Shown here: positions 39,524-48,820 of the stretch, piece after piece
Layout of the letters: each line of letters begins with the position of its first letter
Position numbering within the stretch: position 1 is the stretch's first letter
DNA from: Deinococcus sp. KNUC1210
Lineage (GTDB): Bacteria; Deinococcota; Deinococci; Deinococcales; Deinococcaceae
Reading direction: 5' to 3'
Assembly (NCBI RefSeq): GCF_022344005.1
Contig: NZ_CP092190.1
Coordinates: 1,712,001-1,776,000 of the forward strand
Length of the DNA stretch: 64,000 bases
Notes under the pieces: generated by a model
What the model was told of the DNA's origin: nothing
Seen by the model: only the letters and a program-made list of their open reading frames with translations
Database searches by the model: none
Translations under genes and position numbers: made by a program

Positions 39524-40624
39524 TCAGTGGTGAAAAGGGCAGGTGCGGACGGAAGCGGGGGCACTGGGCCAGGGCGAGGGCTGCGCGAAAAAATTCGGGC
39601 GCAGTTCGGTGTCCTGATACTGGCGGTGCCACACGGGAGTCAGCGCGGGACTCATCGGCGGAATCAGCCACGACCAGCGCCCGTAGACCCGGCGGCCTGC
39701 GCTGGCCTCGCGCTGCTCGAACCGCACGAAGCGCCGCGTGAGGCTGTGGTGGTCGTCGATCCGCACGCCTGCCGCATCGAAGCTGTGCAGCACCGCCACA
39801 TTCAGTTCCAGCAGTGCTCTGTCGCGCCACAGGCTGCGCTCCCGCGTGGTGTTCAGGCCCAGCGCCTGCGCCACACGCGGCAGCACGTTGTAACGGCCCG
39901 CGTCGGCCAGATTGCGGGCGGCGATCTCGGTTTGCAGATACCAGCCCGAGAACGGCGCACACGCGAACTCCTGCCCGGCGATCTCCAGCCGCAGATCGGA
40001 GATGACCGGGAGGGCATGCCACTTCAGCCCCAACGCTGAGACTGCCGGAGCCTGTGGATGGACGATCGGCACCTCGCGCACCGCGCCGGGCGGCAGGGTA
40101 TACAGCCGCACCGCCGACCCGCTCGCAATGGCGACCGGCAGCACGTCGAAGGGCGTGCCGGGGCCACCGGGCCAGCCCAGCGCCCGCAGACGGCGCGTCA
40201 GCTCCAGATTCTGCGGGTCGCCCACGACGCTGCCGTCCGGCTGGACATACGCGGCGTAACGGATGAGCTGCGGGTTCAGCACGCGCACCCCCTCCCCGAA
40301 GACGCTGATGATCGCCCGCAGCCGTCCACCGTTCCAGGCAGCGTGCAGATGCGTCAGCAGCGCGGCAAAGACGGCGTCCGGGTCGTTCAGGTGGCGCAGG
40401 TCGCGCACCTCCAGCGCGGGCCAGTACCCGCGTCCCACACAGCGGGTGCTGTTGCGCCACGCCAGCTGCGCTCCGTAGCTCAGTTCGTCGCGGCTCAGCT
40501 CGAAGTGGCCCTGCCGAAGCTGTGTCAGCCGCCCAGCCAGACCGGGCCGCCCCGTCTCGCGGTGATACTGGCGCAGGAACTCCTCGGCCTGTGCAGCAGT
40601 CTCGGTGCTGGCGGGCAAGGTCAT
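39524..40624 (-). CDS. nos: Bacterial nitric oxide synthase oxygenase
   Basis: A 366-residue NOS oxygenase without a reductase domain, as usual in bacteria. The heme-ligating Cys is in WRNSTRCVGR (residue about 62), and the substrate-binding Glu is in GWYLQTEIAARNL. It oxidises arginine to NO and citrulline. In D. radiodurans the enzyme was reported to work with an auxiliary TrpRS in tryptophan nitration. Start ATG 40624 is chosen because TAGCAT (complement at 40632-40637) lies 7 bases before it and overlaps the alternative ATG 40633. It follows kynU-kynA on the same strand with a gap of 93 bases. Confidence 0.93.
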   Translation of the reverse strand: MTLPASTETAAQAEEFLRQYHRETGRPGLAGRLTQLRQGHFELSRDELSYGAQLAWRNSTRCVGRGYWPALEVRDLRHLNDPDAVFAALLTHLHAAWNGGRLRAIISVFGEGVRVLNPQLIRYAAYVQPDGSVVGDPQNLELTRRLRALGWPGGPGTPFDVLPVAIASGSAVRLYTLPPGAVREVPIVHPQAPAVSALGLKWHALPVISDLRLEIAGQEFACAPFSGWYLQTEIAARNLADAGRYNVLPRVAQALGLNTTRERSLWRDRALLELNVAVLHSFDAAGVRIDDHHSLTRRFVRFEQREASAGRRVYGRWSWLIPPMSPALTPVWHRQYQDTELRPNFFAQPSPWPSAPASVRTCPFHH

Positions 40625-40717
40625 GGCAGCCATGCTAGCGGGCTGTTCCCGGCAGCCACAGGGTCATTTGTTGCGCCCGGCAGGGGCATGTCGAACAGAT
40701 GAAGAGATGAAGGAGGG

Positions 40718-41572
40718 CTACAGGTTCGTCCGAACTTCCCACAATTCGGGAAACAGCACCGTTTCCAGCGCCCGCCGCAGATAGCCCGCGCCGCTGGTGC
40801 CGCCGCTGCCCGATTTGAAGCCGATGGTGCGCTCGACGGTGGTGAGATGATTGAAGCGCCAGCGGCGGAAATTGTCTTCCACGTCGATCAGCTTTTCGGC
40901 CAGTTCGTACAGATCCCAGTAGCGCTGGGGGTCGCGGTACACGCTCAGCCACGCTGCCAGCACCGCCGGATGCCCGCTGTAGGGCTGGCTGAGGTCGCGT
41001 TCCAGAACCTCGGGGGGCAGCGTCAGGCCGTGCTCTGGCAGCAGCCGCAGCGTCAGGTCGTAGATGCTGGGCGCGTGCAGGGCGTCGTGCAGCGGGCCGT
41101 GCAGGTCGGGGCGATGCTCGAAGGGCCGCAGCAGCGCGGGGTTGCGGTTGCCCAGCAGAAATTCCATCATGCGGTACTGTGCCGACTGAAAGCCCGACGC
41201 CTGCCCGAAGGAACCCCGGAACTGCAGGTAATCGGCGGGCGTCATGGTCTTGAGCACTTCCCAGGCGTTGGTCATCTGCTCCTGGGCACGCACCACCCGG
41301 CTGAGCATCTTCAGCGGCGCATCGGTCACGCCCGACGCCAGCAGCGTCACCGCCGCCTTCAGTTCCTGCACGATCAGGCCCAGCCACACTTCCGACACGT
41401 GGTGCACGCTGATGAACAGGTGTTCGTCGTGCGCCTGTGTCAGCGGCTGGTGAGCGCTCAGCAGCGTATCGATCTTCAGATAATCGCCGTAACTCAGGCT
41501 GCGCGTGAAGTCGGTATAGGCGCGACTGGCACTGTCCGGGGCAGCCGGGCGGCCTCCGTCAGACTGCGTCAC
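40718..41572 (-). CDS. kynA: Tryptophan 2,3-dioxygenase
   Basis: A 284-residue heme dioxygenase that opens the indole ring of tryptophan to N-formylkynurenine. Family landmarks are YGDYLKIDTLLSAH near residue 30, LFISVHHVSEVWLGLIVQEL near 55 (active-site His), RMMEFLLGNRN near 130, and HLTTVERTIGFKSGSGGTSG near 240. The GTG start overlaps the kynU stop (GTGA at 41569-41572), so the two are translationally coupled. No kynurenine formamidase (kynB) is seen between the two or elsewhere in the window. Confidence 0.93.
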   Translation of the reverse strand: MTQSDGGRPAAPDSASRAYTDFTRSLSYGDYLKIDTLLSAHQPLTQAHDEHLFISVHHVSEVWLGLIVQELKAAVTLLASGVTDAPLKMLSRVVRAQEQMTNAWEVLKTMTPADYLQFRGSFGQASGFQSAQYRMMEFLLGNRNPALLRPFEHRPDLHGPLHDALHAPSIYDLTLRLLPEHGLTLPPEVLERDLSQPYSGHPAVLAAWLSVYRDPQRYWDLYELAEKLIDVEDNFRRWRFNHLTTVERTIGFKSGSGGTSGAGYLRRALETVLFPELWEVRTNL

Positions 41573-42795
41573 AGCCCTTCTTCCAGCACGCGCCCGATGG
41601 TCTGGACCGCCTCCCACACATCGGCGTGCGACAGATACAGCGGCGTCAGGCCAAAGCGCAGGATGTCGGGGGTGCGGAAATCTCCGATCACGCCCGCCGC
41701 GATCAGCCGCCGCATCACTTCACTCGCCTGTGGATGGCGGTAGGCCACCTGACTGCCGCGCCTGTCCTCGTCGTGGGGCGTGACCAGTTCCAGCGGAAAG
41801 CGTGCCGTCAGCGGCTGCATCTGCTCGGTAAAGGTGCGGGCCAGGGCCAGCGACTTGGCGCGGACCTGATGCAGATCCACACCCTCGAAGACCTCCAGTG
41901 CGGCGTCCAGCGCACTCAGGTTCAGGATGCTGGGCGTCCCGACCACGAAGCGGCGTGCGCCGGGGGCAGGCGCGTAGTCGCGGGCCATCTCGAAGGGGTC
42001 GGCGTGGCCCATCCAGCCGCTCAGAAAGACCTGAACGCTCTCCAGATGCCGCTCGGCCACGTACAGGAACGACGGCGCACCGGGGCCGCCGTTCAGGAAC
42101 TTGTAGCCGCAACCCAGCGCGAAATCTGCGCCCGCCGCGTCCAGCTCGACCGGAAACGCGCCCGCCGAGTGCGCCAGATCCCAGACGGTCAGAATGCCGT
42201 GGGCGTGCGCCGCTTCGGTCATAGCCCGCAGATCGTGACGCGCCCCGCTGCGGTAGTCCACCTCGGTCAGCAGCAGCACCGCGACCTCGTCGTTCAGGGC
42301 GGCTTCCAGCCCTGCCGTGGGCACGCGGCGCAGCTCGTAACGCCCGCCCTGCAGCGCATTCAGCCCCTGCGCCACATACAGATCGGTGGGGAAATTTTCG
42401 GCATCGGTCAGGATGACCCGGCGATCCGGGCGCAGCGGCAGGGCAGCGCTCAGCAGCTTGAAGAGATTGACGCTGGTGCTGTCGCCCACCGCGACTTCGT
42501 GCGGCTGCGCTCCGATCAGGCGGGCGATGCGGGCAGCCACCCGGTCTGGCAGCTGCATCCAGTCGCGGCCCTCGTCGGCCCCGCCCGTCCAGGAGCGGAT
42601 AAGCTGGTTGCCCCATTCCTGCTGCGCCACGTGCGCGAGCCGCGCCGGAACGTGGGCGGGCAGGGCTCCCAGGCTGTTGCCGTCCAGATAGATCAGACCG
42701 GAGGGCAGGGCGAATTCGGCGCGTTTGTGGGCCAGCGGATCGCGGGCGTCCAGGGCGAGCAGCTCGGCGGGAACGGTACGGTGCATGGTGGTCAT
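41569..42795 (-). CDS. kynU: Kynureninase
   Basis: A 408-residue PLP-dependent hydrolase that cleaves kynurenine to anthranilate and alanine. It has the N-terminal LDGNSLGALP, the cofactor-binding DSTSVNLFKLL near residue 105, WDLAHSAGAFPV near 210 and the PLP-Lys motif GCGYKFLNGGPG near 230, ending in the DILRFGLTPLYLSH segment. ATG 42795 has an AGGAG 5-6 bases upstream. It heads a minus-strand group kynU-kynA-nos, so anthranilate, NO and tryptophan metabolism are linked by position. Confidence 0.94.
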   Translation of the reverse strand: MTTMHRTVPAELLALDARDPLAHKRAEFALPSGLIYLDGNSLGALPAHVPARLAHVAQQEWGNQLIRSWTGGADEGRDWMQLPDRVAARIARLIGAQPHEVAVGDSTSVNLFKLLSAALPLRPDRRVILTDAENFPTDLYVAQGLNALQGGRYELRRVPTAGLEAALNDEVAVLLLTEVDYRSGARHDLRAMTEAAHAHGILTVWDLAHSAGAFPVELDAAGADFALGCGYKFLNGGPGAPSFLYVAERHLESVQVFLSGWMGHADPFEMARDYAPAPGARRFVVGTPSILNLSALDAALEVFEGVDLHQVRAKSLALARTFTEQMQPLTARFPLELVTPHDEDRRGSQVAYRHPQASEVMRRLIAAGVIGDFRTPDILRFGLTPLYLSHADVWEAVQTIGRVLEEGL

Positions 42796-43001
42796 GATGA
42801 CTCCTGAGATCAGGTCGAAACAGTTCCCTGAAGAGGGTGCCGGGTTCAGGGAGAGGGCGACCGAAGAGAGGGAACGGCTGATGAATTCCGCTGGCTGGGC
42901 AGAATGTTCCGGACAGCCCGGCAGCCTCTGGCCCTACACAGCCGCCCTGAAACGGCGGCCCAGTACGGAGCCGGGAGGGGCACGGCGGAGAGGAGCGGGC
43001 T
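42796..43001. other. Intergenic region upstream of kynU
   Basis: About 206 bases holding the kynU ribosome-binding site at its left edge. With the doubtful ORF to the right it belongs to a 450-base stretch without a secure gene. No protein-like frame, repeat or clear promoter was recognised. Confidence 0.4.
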
Positions 43002-43118
43002 TCAGCGTGCAGGCGTCAGCGGGCGGCCCAGGTGGGCGCACCACCACGCGTGCAGCGCACAGGCGATCTCGTTCGCGGAGGAACGGGACGGCGGCGCGGC
43101 ATGGGCGACGGAGTGCAT
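43002..43118 (-). CDS. Possible 38-residue hypothetical protein
   Basis: A short minus-strand frame (MHSVAHAAPPSRSSANEIA, then LHAWWCAHLGRPL). The only support is a TACACT -10-like box (complement at 43127-43132) 8 bases upstream of the ATG, as in several leaderless genes here, and a Trp-rich C-terminal half. It may equally be chance in GC-rich DNA. Confidence 0.3.
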   Translation of the reverse strand: MHSVAHAAPPSRSSANEIACALHAWWCAHLGRPLTPAR

Positions 43119-43246
43119 CAGAAGGCAGTGTAGCGCGGCACAGGTGGGGCTGCCCACTCCCGCTGCTTCTCCTGACCTGCCCGGCGTAGCCTGAACCGAA
43201 GGCTCTTTCCTTTCCTTCGCGGCTTTTCCTTCCCAGAAGGCCCGCC

Positions 43247-43650
43247 ATGTCAGATCCTTCAGCTCCGACCGATCTGCCGACTGCCTTCGCTCAGCCGCGA
43301 AAGCGACGACACCGACTCGGATGGCGGCAGACACTCTCACCTGATCGTGCGGATTCTGAGCGCCGACCACCCGGATACGCGGGTACAGGCCGATGTGCAG
43401 GACTGCATCGACACGCAGCGCCCGGTCTTCGTGCCGATTCGCGACGGCGACCGCAGGGGCCTTCAGGAGCCGGTCGAGGGGCTTCAGGAAGGCGCAGCCC
43501 TGCATCTGAAAGGCGAATGGATCACCCGCGAGCAGGCGCAGGACCACGGCGGCGAACGGCGGTCGGTGCTGCACTTCACGCACCATCCCACCGGGTTCAG
43601 CTGCACGCTGGTCAGCTGCTACCGCCGATCACCGGTCTTGCACCCACAAA
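43247..43650 (+). pseudogene. Broken coding region of unknown family
   Basis: Protein-like sequence is visible in one frame from about 43290 to 43615: GRHSHLIVRILSADHPDTRV, then PVFVPIRDGDRRGLQEPVEG, GAALHLKGEWITREQAQDHG and SVLHFTHHPTGF. This frame has only a GTG at 43347. The ATG at 43247 (MSDPSAPTDLPTAF) belongs to another frame, so a shift near 43290 is likely. The end is unclear; the frame stays open into the VanW-domain gene. It could be a true pseudogene or another sequence error. The small beta-rich pattern GEW...HFTHHP suggests a DUF-type OB-like protein, but I cannot name a family. Confidence 0.4.
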
Positions 43651-43665
43651 GAACACCGGAGCAGT

Positions 43666-44828
43666 TCAGCGCAGGCGCTCGTCGCCGGGCCGCACGCCGT
43701 ACACCGCGCCCCAGGGCCTGTACACGCTCTTCAGGGTGTCGGTGGTGGTCTTGCCGTCTGCCGCTCTGATCGTCCTCACGATGGTGCTGGTCATGCCCTG
43801 CATCGGCACGTCGAGGAGCCGCCGCCCCCGGCCCTCACCCGGTCATCGGGCGTGTAGCTGGGCTGCGCGGGCGGTCTGAAGGCGGTCACAACGGGCTTGG
43901 CGATCCTGACCGTGCGCGTGGGGGCCGCCCCGAACAGGTCGAAGCGCAGCGTCTGAGCGTGCCGATCCCAGCTCGCCTGCACGAACAGATACGCGGCGGT
44001 ATCGTTCTTCATCCGCAGGTTTTTCTGGGGCGCGTATACCGTGGCCTCGAAGCCCACCGGGTCGTAATACTCCACGCGGTGCGAGTGTTCATGGCGCTCG
44101 ACGATGGGCAGACCCGCCCTGTACATGGCCCGGAAGATGGTCGTGGACACCTGACACAGACCGCCGCCGTCCTCCTTTTCGAGCGTGCCCCCACTGATGA
44201 CGTAGCCCTTCACGAAGCCTGTGCTGGCGCTGATGTCGCCCACTTCTCTGGCGAAATCGAAGGTATGACCGGGCGCAACGAAGAAGTTGTCGAGCTTCTG
44301 AGCACCGACCAGAATATTGGTTTCGCGGAAACCGGGGCTGCCCCGATACGAACTGCTGCCGCTGGATACGTGGGACAGTACGCCCCGCTCGGCCAGAAGC
44401 TGCACGCTGCGCTGCGGAGCCGTCACCGTGTAGACGGCTTCGGCGCTGTCCTGCCCCGCCAGGGCCGCCTTCAGGATGTTCGCTTTGGTGGCGGCACGGT
44501 CGAGCGTCCAGCCGTTCTGCTGGCGAGCGATCCAGTGCCCGCCCACGTTGCGGAAGGTGGCAGATTTCGCAGTGCGGGCGCCGATCTGCCGCTCGGCAAT
44601 GTCCAGCCCCGCTGTCAGGAGCGTGCTGAATTTCCCGGCCTGCCGACTGAACTCAATTCCCTTGGCATTCATCGGCCATGATTTGACGACCTCGGTTTTG
44701 ATGACGCCGCCACCCTCGATGCGAGGTTCCTGAGCGTGCAGCACCAGTTTGAAGGAAGCAGCAGCAGAAGCGGCGGACGATAACAGAGCAGCCAGCAGAA
44801 CAGAGGCGAGCAGCGCAGGAGGCTTCAT
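43666..44828 (-). CDS. VanW domain protein with signal peptide, frameshifted
   Basis: About 387 residues. A signal peptide (MKPPALLASVLLAALLSSAA) precedes a VanW-family domain: NNFFV-type segment KLDNFFVAPGHTFDFAREVG, GYVISGGTLEKEDGGGLCQV and STTIFRAMYRAGLPIVERHE. One missing base in the C-run 43825-43829 (G on the coding strand) ends the first frame at 43791. Restoring it continues into GMTSTIVRTIRAADGKTTTD and SVYRPWGAVYGV, the normal end of this family, with a stop at 43666. VanW proteins occur near vancomycin-resistance and cell-wall genes, but their activity is unknown. Confidence 0.85.
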
Positions 44829-44905
44829 TGCCGCTATTCTGCCGGCCCCCACCTGACGACCCGTGAGCAGCGTCTGGGCGGAAGTTTAGTCGTTGGGGGC
44901 AGCGT

Positions 44906-45559
44906 TTACGGAATCTTGATCGCGGCTCCCAGAAACTTCGGCTGAGTCTTCAGCAGGGTTACGTCGAGCACGGCACTGGCACGGGCGAACAGTTCGCGGG
45001 CCTGCGTTTTCAGGCCGCCCACACCCACCACATCGGCAGCGTCATACCCAATGGCATCCAGGCCGCGCCGCCGTGCCAGAAAGATCGCCCGCTCGTTATG
45101 AAACTTCTGCGACACCACCACGAAGCTCGACTGGCCGAAGATTTTCTGCGCCCGCACCACCGAATCGAGCGTGCGAAACCCGGCGTCGTCGAGGTAAAGC
45201 CGCGCCGCCGGAATGCCCCGTGCAATCAGGTCGCGTTTCATGGCGCTGGGTTCATCGTAGAAACGGGTGGAATTGTCGCCCGAGAGAATGAACGCCTGCG
45301 CTTTGCCTGCCCGGTAGAGCGCTGCCGCCGCGTCCATGCGTGCGGTGTAATACGGGTTCGGGCGACCAGCGACGCTGGGACTCGTGCCCAGGACCAGCGC
45401 CACCTTGCGGGCCGGAAGGTCGCTGACACTGGAAAAGTGGCGGCCCACGGCGGCACGCTCCACCACGCGGTTTGTGAGGACCAGCCCCAGCAGGAGCGCC
45501 ACGCACAGCACGCCGAGCCAGGGCCAGACGCGGCGCAGTCCTCTCCCGCTGGCTTTCAT
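44906..45559 (-). CDS. SanA/YdcF family protein (DUF218)
   Basis: A 217-residue protein with an N-terminal membrane anchor (about residues 12-30) and an ElyC/SanA/YdcF domain: [18 protein letters not shown] near 54, [13 protein letters not shown] near 88, [14 protein letters not shown] near 122 and [13 protein letters not shown] near 145. E. coli SanA influences envelope integrity and vancomycin sensitivity. Its start overlaps the VOC gene stop (ATGA at 45556-45559). The VanW-domain gene lies downstream on the same strand, so a cell-envelope theme is possible. Confidence 0.87.
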   Translation of the reverse strand: MKASGRGLRRVWPWLGVLCVALLLGLVLTNRVVERAAVGRHFSSVSDLPARKVALVLGTSPSVAGRPNPYYTARMDAAAALYRAGKAQAFILSGDNSTRFYDEPSAMKRDLIARGIPAARLYLDDAGFRTLDSVVRAQKIFGQSSFVVVSQKFHNERAIFLARRRGLDAIGYDAADVVGVGGLKTQARELFARASAVLDVTLLKTQPKFLGAAIKIP

Positions 45560-46002
45560 GCCTGAAGCAGCTCGACCTGTCGCCCGTCGGGATCGAGCGC
45601 GAAGGCCATCGGATTGCCGCTGGGGCTGAGCGTCAGGTCGCGGGCAAAGGTCACACCCTGCGCTTTGAGGGCCGCGACAGCCGCCGTCAGATCGGGCAGG
45701 TACAGGGCGATATGCTCCATCCAGGCGTGCGAGGGGTGCAGCAGGCTGGAGGCCGGGGCCGGGTGCGAGGGCAGCACATGTTCATCCGGCTGCGTCTCGC
45801 GCACTTCCGCCGCCTGGGTCGGCTGCGCGGCAGCGGGCGGCACCTCGAAGAATTGCAGCTTGCCGCCGCCCTCAAAACTCAGCACCAACCGCCGCCAGCC
45901 CTCCGAAGTAACCAGATCCTTGCTGACACTCGCGCCCAGCCCGGTATAGAAACGGATCACGGCGTCGGCGCTGGCAGTGGTGAACGAGACGTGCTTGAGC
46001 AT
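45556..46002 (-). CDS. VOC (glyoxalase/bleomycin-resistance) family protein
   Basis: A 148-residue single-module VOC protein: [20 protein letters not shown] at the N-terminus, [19 protein letters not shown] near 95, and [11 protein letters not shown] at the C-terminus. The metal-ligand positions (His in KHV, Glu in FFE, His in EHI, Glu in VEL) are present, so a metal-dependent lyase or dioxygenase is possible. A Pro/Ala-rich insert separates the two halves. TACACT (complement at 46009-46014) lies 6 bases before ATG 46002. It is coupled to the SanA-like gene. Confidence 0.83.
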   Translation of the reverse strand: MLKHVSFTTASADAVIRFYTGLGASVSKDLVTSEGWRRLVLSFEGGGKLQFFEVPPAAAQPTQAAEVRETQPDEHVLPSHPAPASSLLHPSHAWMEHIALYLPDLTAAVAALKAQGVTFARDLTLSPSGNPMAFALDPDGRQVELLQA

Positions 46003-46071
46003 GTCTTCAGTGTAGGTGGCATGTGCCTGAAGCGGGACACATTCCCCCGCGCCCTCATGCCATCATCCGGC

Positions 46072-47103
46072 ATGGAATACCGCAAGTTACTCGGCACCGA
46101 CCTGACCGTGAGCGCGGTCGGATTTGGCGTATGGACCGTGGGCACGACGTGGTGGGGCGTGAAAGACGAAGAGATGGGCAAACGTCTGCTGCGCGAGGCC
46201 TTCGAGCAGGGCGTCACGCTGTTCGACAACGGCGACACCTACGCGTCTGGCCGCGCCGAGGCCATGCAGAAGGAAGCCCTGGGCGACGTGCGCGATCAGC
46301 TCGTGGTGGCGACCAAGTTCGGCTACGACATCTACAACAACCCCGAGCGCCCCGGTCAGCAGGAGCGCCCGCACGACTGGACGCCCGCGTATCTGAGAAA
46401 GGCGCTGGAAGGCAGCCTGACCCGGCTGGGCACCGACCGTATCGACTACTATCAGCTTCACAATCCGCGCCTGGACGCCATCGAGCGCGGTTCGGCACTG
46501 GCCGACGATCTGTGGGCCGAACTGGAAGCGCTGAAGTCGCAGGGGCTGATCCGCGCCTACGGAACCGCCCTGGGGCCAGCGCTGAACGAGCGCCAGCAGG
46601 CAGAAGGCGTCGCCAGCATCCGGGAGCGCCGCGCCCCCACCCAGATCATCTATAACCTGCTGGAACAGCTGCTGGGCGAGGTCATTCTGCCGGTGGCCGA
46701 GCAGGAGGGCGTGAGCGTGCTGACCCGCGTGCCGCACGCTTCCGGACTGCTGGAAGGCTACATGGACCTGAACACCACCTTCGCGCCGGGCGACCACCGC
46801 AACTGGCGACTGACCACCAACGAGAAGCGCAAGGCCTGGATGGAAGACGGCCTGAAGAAAGTGGAACTGCTCCAGCCGTTTCTGGAGGGGCGCAGCATCG
46901 GTCAGCTGGCGCTGCAATTCGCGCTGCACAGCCCCTTTATGGCCAGCGTGATTCCCAACATCTACGACGAGGCGGGCCTGAAGACCTATACCAGCCTGGA
47001 CGACGCCCGCCCGCTGTCGCCGGAGGAATACGCGCAGATTCAGGCGCTGTACCGCGACAATTTCGGCCTGACCACCAACCTGATCGGCGAAGTGGTGCGC
47101 TAG
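46072..47103 (+). CDS. Aldo/keto reductase
   Basis: A 343-residue TIM-barrel NAD(P)H-dependent oxidoreductase. [19 protein letters not shown] starts the protein. The catalytic tetrad region is [14 protein letters not shown] (Asp and Tyr), KFGYD (Lys) and YYQLHNP (His). The C-terminal phosphate-binding area reads [12 protein letters not shown], weaker than the usual IPG(T/S) motif. ATG 46072 was chosen; ATG 46057 in the same frame is possible. Substrate unknown. A hemQ gene follows after about 107 bases on the same strand. Confidence 0.88.
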   Translation: MEYRKLLGTDLTVSAVGFGVWTVGTTWWGVKDEEMGKRLLREAFEQGVTLFDNGDTYASGRAEAMQKEALGDVRDQLVVATKFGYDIYNNPERPGQQERPHDWTPAYLRKALEGSLTRLGTDRIDYYQLHNPRLDAIERGSALADDLWAELEALKSQGLIRAYGTALGPALNERQQAEGVASIRERRAPTQIIYNLLEQLLGEVILPVAEQEGVSVLTRVPHASGLLEGYMDLNTTFAPGDHRNWRLTTNEKRKAWMEDGLKKVELLQPFLEGRSIGQLALQFALHSPFMASVIPNIYDEAGLKTYTSLDDARPLSPEEYAQIQALYRDNFGLTTNLIGEVVR

Positions 47104-47210
47104 AAGCAGCGGTGGGCCACTGCGGCCCGCTCACGGCTCCTTTCCTCTTCCCCATCCAGCGCCAGCCCCGTCTACCGCGCAGGGCTCCGCGCCATTCCCC
47201 CGAGGCATCC

Positions 47211-48017
47211 ATGTCCGACGAACACACCCCAGAAAGCCAGCCGACCCCACCCGCCCGCCCGCAGCGCCCCAAGATGATGGTGGATCTCGATCCCAGCGGG
47301 CAGGTGACGCAGCGCGACCCAGACCGCGCCCAGCGCCAGTATCTGAACTACGCCTTCTACAAGCTGGACGCCTCGTTTCGCCGCCTGCCCCGCGACGAGC
47401 AGGAGGATATGAAACGCGAACTCCAGCAGGCCATCGAGGGCTGGACGAACGCGCCCGCCGAGAAGGGGCTGATCGTGCGGACGTACAGCACGGTGGGCAC
47501 CCGTGCCGAGGCCGATTTCATGCTGTGGCGCATCGCGTTCGATCTGGCCGATTTTCAGGAGGCGCAGGCCCGTATCAACCGCACCCGCATGGGCGGTTAC
47601 CTGACGCAGCCGCGCAACTTCATTTCGATGCAGAAACGCAGCCAGTACGTCAACCGCATCGAAGGATCGGGGCACGGGCTGGAACTGCTGCCGGGGCAGG
47701 GACGCTACCTGTTCGTGTATCCGTTCGTGAAGACGCGGGCGTGGTACGACCTGTCGCCGCACGCCCGCCAGGGCATGATGGACGAGCATATCTATGCCAG
47801 CGGCCCCTTCAAGGGGGTGCGCCTGAACACCAGTTACAGCTACGGCATCGACGATCAGGAATTCATCGTGGCCTTCGACTCGGAATACCCGCAGGAATTC
47901 GTCGATCTGGTGGGGCGGCTGCGCTACACCGAGGCGAGCCTCTATACGCTGTCCGACACGCCCATGTACACCTGCATCAAGAAGGATGTGGCGGGCATTC
48001 TGAACGATCTGGCCTAG
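47211..48017 (+). CDS. hemQ: Coproheme decarboxylase HemQ/ChdC
   Basis: A 268-residue chlorite-dismutase-fold enzyme that converts coproheme to heme b in the coproporphyrin-dependent pathway. The catalytic Tyr lies in YPFVKTRAWYDLS (Tyr at about 170), followed by HARQGMMDEH containing the proximal-heme His region. The C-terminal SLYTLSDTPMYTC segment is typical. The first 25 residues are Pro-rich and disordered. Its presence fits the Gram-positive-type heme route of Deinococcus. ATG 47211 follows a GAGG. Confidence 0.92.
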   Translation: MSDEHTPESQPTPPARPQRPKMMVDLDPSGQVTQRDPDRAQRQYLNYAFYKLDASFRRLPRDEQEDMKRELQQAIEGWTNAPAEKGLIVRTYSTVGTRAEADFMLWRIAFDLADFQEAQARINRTRMGGYLTQPRNFISMQKRSQYVNRIEGSGHGLELLPGQGRYLFVYPFVKTRAWYDLSPHARQGMMDEHIYASGPFKGVRLNTSYSYGIDDQEFIVAFDSEYPQEFVDLVGRLRYTEASLYTLSDTPMYTCIKKDVAGILNDLA

Positions 48018-48102
48018 AGCTGTTCCGCATCCGCTTTTCCCGCTCTCCTCGCTCAGAAGCAGGAAGACACCACGCCCTCCTTCGGGCACCTGCGTTCAGT
48101 GG

Positions 48103-48131
48103 TTGACAAGTGCAGAACAAGAGGGTACTCT
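48103..48131 (+). promoter_or_regulatory. Promoter of tRNA-Ala
   Basis: TTGACA at 48103-48108 and TACTCT at 48126-48131, separated by 17 bases, 12 bases before the tRNA: a near-consensus sigma-A type promoter. Confidence 0.85.
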
Positions 48132-48143
48132 GTCTGAGCTTGT

Positions 48144-48219
<76 letters not shown>

Positions 48220-48228
48220 GAACAGTAG

Positions 48229-48259
48229 AACCCGGAGGGAATTCCTTCCGGGTTTTTCT
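48229..48259 (+). terminator. Terminator of tRNA-Ala
   Basis: An AACCCGGAGG/CCTTCCGGGTT stem with a GAATT loop (one bulge) followed by five T residues, 10 bases after the tRNA. Confidence 0.85.
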
Positions 48260-48293
48260 ATTGTCGTCTGGCAGCGTCATGTCGTCCGGCAGG

Positions 48294-48736
48294 TCAGCCA
48301 CGCGGTGGCCGGGTACGCAGCAGCAGCCAGATGGCATAGCCGCTCAGTACCGTTGCCAGCACATGCCAGACCAGCACCTGATGCAGCGCGGCAAACACCA
48401 GCGCAAAGACCACAGAGGCACCATGCAGGCCCACCCCCGCCCGGAAGTTTCCGCGTTCGTGGGCGGTGTCGTACATGGCGGTTCGGGGAAGCGGGTCGCT
48501 CATGGCGTCTCGGGCCTCGGCGTAGCGGATCAGCAGCAGCACGCCGTACACCAGCAGCAGGCCCGACAGCAGGATGTAGGCCACGCCCCCGGCCCGCGTC
48601 AGGGGATAGTCGGTGGCTCCGAGGCCGCCATGCAGCAGCGACGCGGCCACGCTCAGCAGCGCCAGTCCGAGCGTGGTGCGGGTGCTGTAACTGGGCGGTC
48701 TGCCAAAGTCGGAGGGGGCACGTCGGAACCGGACAT
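48294..48736 (-). CDS. Four-helix membrane protein of unknown function, frameshifted
   Basis: About 147 residues. A short frame from ATG 48736 (MSGSDVPP) is joined to the main frame by adding one base to the run at 48714-48718 (CCCCC on the coding strand). This gives SDFGRPPSYSTRTTLGLALL and then the membrane helices: LALLSVAASLLHGG, GGVAYILLSGLLLVYGVLL, VFALVFAALHQVLVWHV and LATVLSGYAIWLLL. Without the shift, the membrane frame has only a GTG at 48650. No family recognised. It lies between tRNA-Ala and an enoyl-CoA hydratase gene, on the opposite strand from both. Confidence 0.65.
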
Positions 48737-48820
48737 GGGTAGCTGTACGCTACGCCCCTCGACCGGGCCACACGTGAGGGATAGAAAGAAAGATCGCTTT
48801 CCAGGCGTTACCGTAGAGGC

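Noticed and set aside
42904..43194. Plus-strand ORFs upstream of the broken gene
   Set aside because: No ribosome-binding site, -10 box or protein-like composition; overlapping frames are equally open because of high GC.
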